DNA from: Puccinia triticina
Taxonomy: Eukaryota > Basidiomycota > Pucciniomycetes > Pucciniales > Pucciniaceae
DNA length: 64,000 nt
Direction of reading: 5' to 3'
Assembly: GCF_026914185.1 (NCBI RefSeq)
Contig: NC_070566.1
Span: 744,001 to 808,000, forward strand
Part shown: positions 52,694 to 62,180 of the stretch, piece by piece
Position numbering within the stretch: the stretch's first letter is position 1
Layout of the letters: each line of letters begins with the position of its first letter
Notes under the pieces: model-generated
Told to the model about the DNA's origin: nothing
The model's database searches: none
What the model saw: only the letters and a program-made list of their open reading frames with translations
Made by a program: the position numbers and the translations under genes

Positions 52694-53039
52694 TGTAAGA
52701 GCCCGGTAGGCTCTTCACTGATCCGTTGGAGAGACTTGTACAACAAGGTTGATGAACAACCTTGAGGGAGAATTCTAGAACCTTGGTTGGTATTGCTAGC
52801 ACGGTAGAATAAGATGAAGGGCAGTCCGGGAATTCTCCCCATCAGTATGTACAAGCAGGAACAGAGTTGAAGAGGAAGAGAACAATCATAGAGAGGGGAC
52901 TTACCTAGCACGGTAGAATAAGATGAAGGGCAGTCCGGGAATTCTACCGAGCTAGGAAGGCTGAGGAGGAGCAGAGACTATGTAGGCTGGCTTATGTAAT
53001 CTTTTCTTGTGAAAGCCCAAGGTGGGCAGGGGTTTCACA
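52694..53039 (-). repeat. gypsy-2 5' LTR
   Basis: Same 346-bp sequence as 48330-48675; followed by ATCAC. Confidence 0.95.
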
Positions 53040-53044
53040 ATCAC

Positions 53045-54189
53045 AAGGTGTTTTTGGTACGCTGCACAAAATCTACCTTGTAGAAATCAATAAAAGTGGT
53101 TACCAAGCTCAAATTTACAAGTTGCTGTGGGAAATTTACAAGCCAGTTTTGACTTGTTTTTTTTTTTTTTTGGAAAACCCACTACTACCAACTGCACTTA
53201 GAAATTATGAACTTTGGCTGGAATTATGAAGTTTCTGGGAGTCATGAATCACCATATAACCCTTGGTCAAAGTTTTTTCCAGTGGATTGAATTCTCTTAT
53301 TGCTCCTGCACCTTCAATAATTTCAGCAGGAGTGCATATTGGACAATGTGCAGTTGGGGGAAGTCAATGTTCCAAAGGAAAAAGGAGTATAAACACCCTG
53401 TAAAATTTCCACAACACATTGTAAATTGGAACCTGGTAGTCATTGGTATTGATTTTTACAACATATATTTTGCATGGTGTACTGCTTCCTCAAATTTTGC
53501 CTTGTAAAATTCAGGTTTTTGCTGCAAATATGCAATTTTGCAATGTATCCAAGTCTATTAAAACCAGAGTTTTGTGGGAAAAAAATTCAAGGGTTTCCCC
53601 TATTTTTTATCCACAAAACAACAAAGAAAGGGTTTTCCCTATCTTTTAATCACACAAAAGCAAAAAAGGCTTCCCCTATCTGAGGAAAGCCTCTGCAAAA
53701 AACACAACCTAGCCCAACACCAGCCGAAGCTGCTGCACCCAGGCCCATACTGCCGCCCAACTCACCGGATGGGTCAAACAGTATGTAAGGAAGGCCCCCA
53801 GCAGCGCGGTGGCAATCTGCTAAGTGGGGGCCAGCTCTTTAACCCCCCAGGCTGTGCAAATGCAAAAGCAGCAGCGGGAGAGCGTGAGACGCACCGCCAG
53901 CTGGAATTACAGACAAAACGGATGCGGCTGGGGGGAGAATCTGACTGGCCAGCTCGCGGTCTTATATACCCGAGCCCGCAGGCCTCTGGCTTCGAGTTGG
54001 ACTTGCCACCGCGTCCACAACAACACTGCCATGGCAAAAAAGCCACCGCCATGGAACCAACGCCACCACCGATATGTACAGCAAACGCAGACCAACACTA
54101 CCATGGCAAAAACGCCACCGCCATGGAACAAACGCCACCACCAATATGTACAGAAAACGCAGGAAACGCGCCGGCCAAAGCCAAAACCT
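53045..54189. other. right arm and interior of element C, no gene
   Basis: 53400-53545 is the inverse of 48180-48315 (GCAGCAAAAACCTGAATTTT in common), part of the C arms. A plus-strand frame at 53574-54197 is open for 207 residues but has no start context, domain or conserved look and includes a local DNA duplication (ACCGCCATGGAAC..), so I do not call it a gene. Confidence 0.5.
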
Positions 54190-55110
54190 ATCGGTGACCA
54201 GTAACATCTCCCCTTGATGACCGGTCTGTGCCGGTCATCGAGGGAGTAGCACCTCCCCTCGATGTCAGGTACACACCGGTCATCGAGAGGAGTAGCACCT
54301 CCCCTCGATGACTGGTACACACCGGTCATCGAGGGGAATAACACCTCCTCTGGATGACCGGTGTATACCGGTCAACGCGAGGAGGTGTGAGTCCCCTCGA
54401 TGGCCGGTAAAGACAGGTCATCGAGAGGAGTAGCACTTCCCCTCGATGACTGGTACACACCGGTCATCGAGAGGAGTAGCACCTCCCCTCGATGTCCGGG
54501 ACACACCGGTCATCGAGAGGAGTAGCACCTCCCCTCGATGACTGGTACACACCGGTCATCGAGGGGAATAACACCTCCTCTGGATGACCGGTGTATACCG
54601 GTCAACGCGAGGAGGTGTGAGTCCCCTCGATGGCCGGTAAAGACAGGTCATCGAGAGGAGTAGCACCTCCCCTCGATGACCGGGACACACCAGTCATCCA
54701 GAGAAGTTGTTATTCCCCTTGATGACCGGTCTGGCCGGTCATTGAGAGGAGGTGCTACTCCCCTGGGTGACCGGCACAGACCGGTCATCGAGAGGAGATG
54801 TTACTCCCCTCGATGACCGGTGATGACCGGTCATCGAGAGGGGGTCTTATTACCCTCGATGACCGGTCTGTGCCGGTCATCGGGAGGTGTGACTGATGAC
54901 CGGTCCGCGCCGGTCATCGAGAGGTGTGATTGATGACCGGTCTGTGAGTCCCCTCGATGACCGGTACAGACCGGTCATCAAGAGGTGTGATTCCCCTCAA
55001 TGACCGGTGTGTACCAGTCATCGAGGGGAGGTGCTACTCCTCTCGATGACCGGTGATGGCCGGTCATCGAGAGGAGGTGTTATTACCCTCGATGACCAGT
55101 CTGTCTTGAC
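54190..55110. repeat. 46-bp palindromic satellite array with 230-bp higher-order unit
   Basis: Units of about 46 bp: CGGTCATCGAGAGGAGTAGC, then ACCTCCCCTCGATGACTGGT and ACACAC. Inverted pairs CCTCTCGATGACCGGT and ACCGGTCATCGAGAGG recur. A block at about 54306-54435 returns at 54536-54665 (ACTGGTACAC at 54311 and 54541), a 230-bp higher-order period equal to five units. It is related to, but distinct from, the 43-bp arrays of A and B. Confidence 0.85.
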
Positions 55111-55870
55111 CTCTTTAATTCCTTCTCCCTTGCTCACTGGTTAAAATCTTTCCTAGCTCCACATTGTAGCAATCAATTATCAAGCTGGCCTGCCTGTCCT
55201 TGGCCTGAATTTTTTTTCTTGTTTTCTGGTCTTCTTGATGCCACTGTTTGAATACCAGTGATCAATCTGATTTTGTTTTTCCCTCAGGAAACAAGGGTTG
55301 TTGTTTTGAAATTTTTTCTTGTATCTGACTTTAAAGTTGGAATAAATTATAATAAGACTCAGTGACAACCATATTGGACTTTCAAACTCTCCAGCTACTT
55401 AGGCAAACTGAAAGCTTTTTCTAATGGAGCAGTGGAGACTGTCAAAATTTGAGCTGGTGGAATGACAAATCTGTTCAGCAGATATGATTTTGATCTCAAT
55501 GATGGGAAGGCATCAAGCTTATCATGTGTACTTTAGGATTCCCATTTAACCTCAATGCCAAATTCAACTCCCAGTTCCAGGCAACAAGGCTAACTTACTC
55601 AGGCTATGCAGATGTCCATTCAAATTGAAATGAAAAGACCCATCAGTACTGGAATAGGATAAGGAAATTTAATAATATGCTGATACAGGTCTCAGGGTTT
55701 TATTTATGTATCTATCCTTTTACATATTCTGGAGTTTTTGAATGCATTTCATATTTAACATTTGCTTTCAATAGGGCATTTACTGGCCTGTGGAGAAGAA
55801 TGGGGAAAGGGGCTGATGATAAATTTTCCCTGAACTCCTAAATTTGCAGCGGCGAAGCCGCCTTGGCCTC
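55111..55870. other. unassigned single-copy-like sequence in element C
   Basis: AT-rich, without ORFs longer than chance and without inverted counterpart in the window. It could be captured host DNA (MULEs often carry such), but no identity can be given. Confidence 0.35.
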
Positions 55871-56104
55871 TAGTTTGTTTTACAAGGTGGCAATTTGTAA
55901 AGAAACACCAAGTAAAATGTGACATGGAAGACTGCAGGTATAATTTTACAGGGTTGCTTTTACATTACAAGGTGGGAATCTAGCCAACACATTGTAAAAT
56001 TACACATACCCCCCCTTGAAGTTTACTTTTACAAAGAAATTTTTTACAGGGCCTTGTACCTTGTAAAAATTACTTTGTAAAATTCACCCACCCCAAAAAA
56101 AAAG

Positions 56105-56450
56105 TGTAAGAGCTCGCTTGGAGCTCTTCACTGGATCGTCGGGCGGAGGCTCAAAAGGGGGGGAGCTCAAGGCTTGGACAGTTCTAGTTCCAACGGTACT
56201 GTATTTCAGGGAGCTAGCACAGTAGAGAGATGAAAGGGGTCCGGGATCTCTCTAGTAAGTACAACTAGAAGGGAAACATGAAGAGGAAGAGAGATGAGAA
56301 GGAGAAGACTTACTTAGCACAGTAGAGAGATGAAAGGGGTCCGGGATCTCTACTGGCTAGGAAGGGGAAAGGGGGAACTCAGACTAAGTACTGATGGTTG
56401 TGACAGGACTTGTGAAAGGCATTGTAAGACCCCAAAGGAGGGGGCTTACA
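56105..56450 (-). repeat. gypsy-4 5' LTR
   Basis: Partner of 44631-44977; followed by TGTAC. Inside it on the minus strand lies the leader run of T that took the element C insertion. Confidence 0.92.
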
Positions 56451-56513
56451 TGTACCCCCTCAATGACCGGTCTGTACCGGCCATCGAGAAGGTTGTGTCC
56501 TCTCGATGACCGG
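56451..56513. repeat. satellite piece of element B between gypsy-4 and gypsy-3
   Basis: 63 bp reading TGTACCCCCTCAATGACCGG to CTCTCGATGACCGG; it continues 44630 on one side and 60515 on the other. Confidence 0.85.
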
Positions 56514-57168
56514 TGTGGAGCTTCGTCCGGTGCTAGGCCGGCGACAGCGCTGGGAAGGGAAAGTGGTGATGAGCCTGCCTTCCTGTGAGGTCCTAGGATG
56601 AATGAGATCTGAGAAAACCAGAGAAAGGGGGTTGAACAACACTGTCAGTGAGACTTGTTGGCGGGTTTGGGGGTTGAGGATCTGGAAAGGGATGCTGATG
56701 AGGATCTTGAAGGTTGATAAGGATCTAATGAGGTGATAAGGATAAGGATCTGTGAATCTTGATGGTGTATTTCGTGGATCAGAAGACTGCCATGCCCCCC
56801 CCTCATCTGAGTCCGAACTTCAAACTCAGACTCCAGGAAGTGAACATGTCACAGACATGTTCATCACATCCCTAACTACAAACAAGCTCTGCACAACACA
56901 AACAAAACAAAACACACACAAAGAAAAGATCAACCACATACATAGAAAAATGAGGAGAGTAACATAAGAGGATGGGTGCAATGGATCAAAAAGAACAGAG
57001 AGAAAAATCAACAATAATCATCAATATCAATCATAATATCTTGAATCTTGAGCTTGAAATTTGAGATGGATAATCTTGAGGGCTTGATCTTGATAACTGG
57101 TCACTTGAATCTTGAGTCTTCATCTGGATCTTGAACCATGGACCGTCTGTACCATTTTGCTCACCACA
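56514..57168 (-). repeat. gypsy-3 3' LTR, 655 bp
   Basis: TGTGGAGCTTCGTCCGGTGC to TTGCTCACCACA; in element sense it begins TGTGGTGAGC, the same terminal TGTGGT as gypsy-1. Confidence 0.95.
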
Positions 57169-57182
57169 TCTCTCCCCAACTT

Positions 57183-57202
57183 GCAGTCTGTCCCTAGACT
57201 GC
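57183..57202 (-). other. conserved hairpin near the polypurine tract of gypsy-3
   Basis: GCAGTCTG-TCCC-TAGACTGC: the same position, loop and stem length as in gypsy-1 (34872-34891), with one G-C pair changed to C-G. Confidence 0.6.
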
Positions 57203-57259
57203 TCTCCTCTTCTCTCCAAATAAACTTATGCTGAGTCAAAGTTGAACTGAAAGAAAAAC

Positions 57260-59233
57260 CTAAAAGAATGGGAACCAGAAGGGAGTCCGGGGCTCTTGGA
57301 GATGATCTTGAAACTGAAGGAGCTGGCCTAAACGAGCGGAAGAACCAAGGGATCGAGAATTGCTCACAAATGTGGCACAGGGTAGAGTTTTGACAACTAA
57401 AGAGGCATCAAGCCCCGGAGGTGCACAATTGGGAGGACTTACTTGCACTCCATTTTGCCTCCGCAGAAAACCAAAACCCAACACATCCAAACCATGTGGA
57501 ACTAGTTTACCCTCATTGCGGAGGCGGGATTGAGGAAGGCGGCAACGTTTTGTTGAATAAGAATCAGGGAAAGGGCTGAGAAAGGAACCAGATAACGGAT
57601 CAGGATCGGATAATTTCTTCTCATTGCGGAGAATGGCTGTAGAAGAGCGGAGACGATCGGCAGAGATTGGCGGGTAAGGAGCGGGAATTGGATCAGGATC
57701 AGATAGTTTAACCTCTTTGCGGAGGGGGTCGCAAGCACGGATTGGAAAAGATAGTTTAACCTCATCTTGGAGGCGGAATGGCGGAATCGGAATCTCTGCA
57801 GGCTGGCAGAGCTGGTGGCTAGGAACAAACTCAGAACTGGAACTAGAAAGGGTCGCGGGAAAATCTTGATCTTGCTTCACTTTGATTTGACGGGAATCCA
57901 AACAGGGGCACGGAATCTTCTTCCTTCTATCCTTTGCAACAGGCGGAGCGGTAGCGGCGAGATTGGGAACAAGGAGAGCGGATATTTTCTCAAGAACGGC
58001 ATCTACTGCTTGCGGAGACGGAGAACTAGGGGTGGATGAATCTTGCGTTGCTTGCCTGCGGATCGGGTGACAAGGCGGCGGCGGAGTCGGAGAAGCTGGC
58101 GGATACCACGGGTGAAGAGCTCCGCAACCAGTCCTGAATGGCGCGGAAACAAAGCTGCTAGACGGGTGTGATGCCTTAAAGGAGGACACCACGCGGCGGA
58201 TCGGTCGACTAGGATCAAAGGGGATCAGGGCACCACTTGGGAGGAAGTAGTTGTTGCCCTTCTGCTCAACAAGCTTATCTTCCTTGTCCTTCTGGAGCTC
58301 GAAGCATCAGCCAGTCCCGTGGCCTTCGAAATGGCAGTAGTAACAGATCAATGGTCGCCGCACTGCGGAGGGCGGAGTGGTGTGCGGAGCGGAGGACTGA
58401 GGCGGAGAGCGGAGAGCAAACTTCTCCATCAGGCGCTGCTCAAAGGACTGGAGCATCCTGGTGATCTCATCAATGGTCGCCGGGGCCTGCGGAGCGGTAG
58501 TGACGTCGTTTGTTGGGCGCCGCTCCGCTTCCATTTTCCGCATGACTTCATTCGCATCCTTGAATGGCGGCGAAGGGACAGGATTAGTTGATCTAGAAGG
58601 CTCAAAAGTCAAGGCAATCTGGCCTTTCATAACTTCGTCGATGGCGGAGCGGAGATCGTGGAGAGGAGGAAGCTTGAAGCGATGATCCAGTGTAGTGATC
58701 ATCTTATCACTCTTGATGAGAGCTGTGCGGATCTGATCTTGAAAACTAGAAGAAAAGGATCGATAGAAGCGAGTGCGGAGCTCTTCAGCGGAGTCGACAT
58801 GCTCGTTCCGCACCAGATAAGCCTGGATTGGGTCCCAGGATCGCCGGAACCAATGATAATCACCCGAGGACGAGACTCCGCCCTTTGACGACCAGGAATC
58901 AACCAGAGAGTCGAGATCTTGTAGCGTAAAGCGAGCCTCATCGACCCGACCCCAATGAGAGAGCATTGCCGCCTTCAATTTCGACCAGTCGGGCGGGCTA
59001 AAACCATCCAGTGTCTCCAGAATATCTAGCAGTTCTCCATCCGGGACGAAGAGACGAATCTGCCGAGCCATATCCTGCTCAGAAGCTCTGTCCACCTCCG
59101 CCGTCAACTCGTACATATCCAGGAAGCGTTTGACGTTGGATCCGTCGAAACCAAACTGCTTGTCCCGCGGCTTAATCTTAACCGTTGGGACCCTTGGCCT
59201 TGCTGTGCCGCCGAGTAGATTTGCGGGATCCAT
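57260..59233 (-). pseudogene. gypsy-3 gag plus linker, one in-frame stop
   Basis: Starts MDPANLLGGTARPRV; residues 20-230 align with gypsy-1 Gag (FLDMYELTAEVDRASEQD, FRRSWDPIQAYL, DEVMKGQIALTF). The zinc knuckle CYYCHFEGHGTG-stop-C is cut by TGA at 58307-58309 where gypsy-1 has Arg, a likely CGA to TGA change. The same frame then continues to 57260 with the post-knuckle block (VVSSFKASH) and four LQDEVKL/LRKEVKL/LRNEKKL/LRNEGKL repeats, ending before any protease or RT. With the stop, only capsid and half a knuckle would be made. Confidence 0.88.
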
Positions 59234-59807
59234 TGCAAAGGAAGAGAGAGAAGGATCAAAACAAACAAGGGATCTGATGAATCCCTCCTGGCGCCTGATG
59301 AAGAGAAAACCACACAGAGAGACACGACCAATCGTTCGAGCGGGTAGCTAGAGATCAAGCAACAAAGACGGCCGCTCGAACGTCCAGAAAAGGATTGCAA
59401 AGCAACAGAAATCCAACCAAGGGTAGAACGGCCCTCGACTCGTCCGTTCCAAGGGTATATGGAGATAAAAGCCGCTTCAGATGATAGATTGTCCGCACTG
59501 ATTCGATAGCGGAGTCGGCGGAGTCTAGGACCGCACTCTGACGACTTGCGGAGGATCAGAGAACGGCAGAAAAGTCGTCCAAGTACCGGGAAAGGGCCGG
59601 AAGCTTGCAGATTGAGATCGGCGGAGCTGGGGGATCCGATATTCAAGGTTTGAGAATGTGATTTTCAAGGTCGAAAATCCGGATTTTCCAGGTTGGATCT
59701 AGAAAGAGAAAGGGAAGAGGAGTCCTGAACCAAAGCTGGAGATACTGAAACAAGAACTAGAGACTTGAGATCCTCAAGGTTTGACCGCCTGTTGTCCTAA
59801 AGTGAGA

Positions 59808-59857
59808 CGAGACTGTAAATCTTGAGGTCGCTGGTTCGATCCCGGCTCGGGGGACCA
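59808..59857 (-). other. gypsy-3 primer-binding site: the same 50-nt tRNA-Tyr match
   Basis: Identical to 41774-41823, starting at tRNA position 27 (CGAGACTGTAAATCTTG...) and ending in ACCA two bases from the LTR. Upstream of position 27 the two elements differ (GAGA- versus CAGT-), so the shared segment ends exactly at the anticodon stem. Confidence 0.9.
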
Positions 59858-59859
59858 AA

Positions 59860-60514
59860 TGTGGAGCTTCGTCCGGTGCTAGGCCGGCGACAGCGCTGGG
59901 AAGGGAAAGTGGTGATGAGCCTGCCTTCCTGTGAGGTCCTAGGATGAATGAGATCTGAGAAAACCAGAGAAAGGGGGTTGAACAACACTGTCAGTGAGAC
60001 TTGTTGGCGGGTTTGGGGGTTGAGGATCTGGAAAGGGATGCTGATGAGGATCTTGAAGGTTGATAAGGATCTAATGAGGTGATAAGGATAAGGATCTGTG
60101 AATCTTGATGGTGTATTTCGTGGATCAGAAGACTGCCATGCCCCCCCCTCATCTGAGTCCGAACTTCAAACTCAGACTCCAGGAAGTGAACATGTCACAG
60201 ACATGTTCATCACATCCCTAACTACAAACAAGCTCTGCACAACACAAACAAAACAAAACACACACAAAGAAAAGATCAACCACATACATAGAAAAATGAG
60301 GAGAGTAACATAAGAGGATGGGTGCAATGGATCAAAAAGAACAGAGAGAAAAATCAACAATAATCATCAATATCAATCATAATATCTTGAATCTTGAGCT
60401 TGAAATTTGAGATGGATAATCTTGAGGGCTTGATCTTGATAACTGGTCACTTGAATCTTGAGTCTTCATCTGGATCTTGAACCATGGACCGTCTGTACCA
60501 TTTTGCTCACCACA
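59860..60514 (-). repeat. gypsy-3 5' LTR, 655 bp
   Basis: Partner of 56514-57168; followed by CCGG. Confidence 0.95.
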
Positions 60515-61010
60515 CCGGCACAGATCTACCAGAGGGTGGTGCCCTCTCTCTCAATGGCCGGTCTGTACCAGCCATCGAGAGGGATGTGTCCTCTCGAGGT
60601 ACAGGCCAGTCATCAAGTGGGCTATGTCCTTGCAATGACCGGTCTATACCGGCCATCAAGAGGGTTGTGTACTCTTGATGGCCGGTCTCGACCGGGCATC
60701 TAGGGGGTTGTGTTATCTCGATGGCCGGTCTATACCGGGCATCAAGGTTGCGTACTCTTGATGGCCGGTATAGACCAGGTATCGAGAGGGTTGAATCCTC
60801 TTGATGACCGGTACAGACCAGGCATCAAGTTTGCGTACTCTCAATGGCCAGTCTGTACCGGGCATCAAGAGGGTTGAGTCCCCTCGATGATCGGTCTGTA
60901 CCGGGAATCGAGAGGGTTGTGTACTCTGGATGGCCGGTACAGACCAGCTATTGGGAGGGTTGTGTACTCTCAATGACCGGTCTGTACCGGCCATTGAGAG
61001 GGATGTTCTG
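60515..61010. repeat. satellite array, right part of element B
   Basis: 43-bp palindromic units in inverse orientation to 42740-43260 of element A and nearly collinear with them, ending with ATGTTCTGTTTTGATCTAGC before the TIR. Confidence 0.88.
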
Positions 61011-61121
61011 TTTTGATCTAGCCGCTGAAAAGTGCGTGTAAAACCAGGGTGTAAAAATCTGGCTTTACAAGTGCCAAATCTGACTTTACACGGCCGTGTA
61101 AATCGAAGGGAAGTCCTCCAG

Positions 61122-61381
61122 TACCAATACTCAGTAGGGATGAAAATCTATCTATTTCTTGGGCTTGGGGATCAGAGCACCCAAAGCCTTTAAGGCCTCA
61201 GCAAAGTACCTGAGAGGGGAAAATCCTCACAAAGCCACATAAGGCTTCTGAAGGATTTTGAAGTAGTTGAAGGGAACAGACAACCGCATCTGGAGCCACA
61301 CACATCTGCAGCCACAGAGAGAAATCTCTCAACAGAACAAGACCTACCCGGTGTTCCTAAATAAACCCTTGCTATTACCGC
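61122..61381. other. spacer between element B and solo LTR
   Basis: 260 bp with no recognisable feature beyond the TA duplication at 61122-61123 and CCGC at 61378-61381. Confidence 0.5.
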
Positions 61382-62176
61382 TGTGGTATACAAAATGGGA
61401 AAAATCAAAAGTTTTTCTCTCATTTGCGTAATTAGTCATAGAATGCCTCAAGGTACAACCATATGGACCCCAGAAAAGGAATCTACGGCCAAAGTACCCC
61501 CTAGTCCCCACTGGAAGCGTAACCAGAGCCCCACTACACTGGAAGTTAGCCCTTTGGACAACCTGTAGCATCCCATCAAACCCCTGTCACACATCTCAAG
61601 TCACCTTTCCCTCACTATACACATACACACCCATACGTTCCCCGCTCCACTCTAGCTCCACTGCATATATTAGTTTGTATTTGTTTGCCATCTACATTAC
61701 ATCATGTAGCACTGCCCCTGCGGGCTGTGCCCTGCAACCCCATTGTTCCCCGCCTCATTTATGCACCTCCTTGCATAAATTAAGCACAGCCTCACTCATG
61801 CATGCACCCCTTGCATAAATTGTACACAGCCCCCCTGGAGCAAAAATCCCTCACATTTTTCTATATAAGGAGCTCTCTCGCCCCCCATTTTTGTTCCTCA
61901 TTTTATTACTCATCAGTGATTCACTCACCACCTTGTACTCTTGACACTTACAACTTACAACTATACTCATAACAACCCTTATATATCAATAACAACTCTT
62001 TATACGGTTCATTGAACAAACTCATCTTGAGCATCCACTCCTATCACCTTATTAAAACTTGCCAAGCGGAGCTTGGTGGGTCTTGTAGCTGGTAGTATAG
62101 AAGGGCAGAGCTTGCAACTCCTTCATCCCCTTCTCCATTCAGCAAAAGGGTTTCACAACCTCTTTTGAGTCTTACA
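61382..62176 (+). mobile_element. solo LTR with CCGC target duplication
   Basis: TGTGGTATACAAAATGGG to GAGTCTTACA, flanked by CCGC (61378-61381 and 62177-62180). Same family as 24240-25227 but about 190 bp shorter in the middle. TATA box at 61862-61868. No internal element sequence on either side. Confidence 0.9.
61862..61868 (+). promoter_or_regulatory. TATA box in solo LTR
   Basis: TATATAA followed by GGAGCTCTCTCGCCCCCC, aligned with the TATA box of the other copy (24884). Confidence 0.65.
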
Positions 62177-62180
62177 CCGC

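Larger units (their letters stand above)
48330..53039 (-). mobile_element. Ty3/gypsy element gypsy-2 (gag-less, otherwise intact)
   Basis: Two 346-bp LTRs (48330-48675 and 52694-53039) alike throughout, flanked by ATCAC (48325-48329 and 53040-53044). One long pol frame fills the inside. Only about 380 bp lie between the 5' LTR and pol, too short for gag. The leader after the 5' LTR is a T-run then CTAGATCC, without a TGG-type primer site, so the primer is unclear (self-priming is possible). Young by its LTRs, but dependent on Gag from elsewhere. Confidence 0.92.
47239..56094. mobile_element. Mutator-like element C (long TIRs, 9-bp duplication A9)
   Basis: Begins GGGGATATTGAATTTTACAA and ends with the near-inverse ...TTCACCCACCCC; flanked on both sides by exactly nine A (47230-47238 and 56095-56103). 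The arms stay inverted over several hundred bases (47247-47299 to about 56030; 47690-47780 to 55930-56010; 48130-48315 to 53400-53545 and 55870-55920). Long TIRs plus a 9-bp duplication are the mark of MULEs. No transposase is seen. It carries a 46-bp satellite array, a Harbinger-type MITE, a foldback and gypsy-2. Confidence 0.72.
44631..56450 (-). mobile_element. non-autonomous LTR element gypsy-4 (interrupted by element C)
   Basis: LTRs 44631-44977 (347 bp) and 56105-56450 (346 bp), TGTAAGAGCTCGC to GGCTTACA, with target duplication TGTAC on both sides. The unoccupied site exists in element A (inverse of about 43300-43320, GTACAGATGTACCCCC). Internal sequence is about 2.3 kb (44978-47238) plus a 10-bp leader, with no recognisable gag or pol. 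A polypurine tract (GAGGGGAGAC) and leader (A-run after CTAG) match gypsy-2, so it is probably a dependent relative mobilised in trans. Confidence 0.85.
56514..60514 (-). mobile_element. non-autonomous Ty3/gypsy element gypsy-3 (gag and linker only)
   Basis: LTRs 56514-57168 and 59860-60514, both 655 bp and alike where compared, flanked by CCGG (56510-56513 and 60515-60518). The inverse of about 43210-43260 in element A is the unoccupied site. The inside has the same 50-nt tRNA-Tyr primer site as gypsy-1, a gag like gypsy-1, and a linker with L-x-NE-KL repeats, then a polypurine tract (GGGGAGAGA). Protease, RT, RNase H and integrase are absent. Probably mobilised by gypsy-1-type proteins. Confidence 0.93.
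44112..61121. mobile_element. TIR-satellite element B (host of gypsy-4, C, gypsy-2 and gypsy-3)
   Basis: Starts CTGGAGGACTTCCCTTCG and ends with its inverse at 61121; both sides have TA (44110-44111 and 61122-61123). Its own sequence is 44112-44630, 56451-56513 and 60515-61121, about 1.2 kb after removal of insertions. Those parts read continuously and match element A in inverse order, including the junctions used as insertion sites. Confidence 0.78.

Noticed and set aside
53574..54197. 207-residue plus-strand ORF in element C
   Set aside because: Contains a DNA-level duplication, no recognisable domain, and lies in transposon filler.
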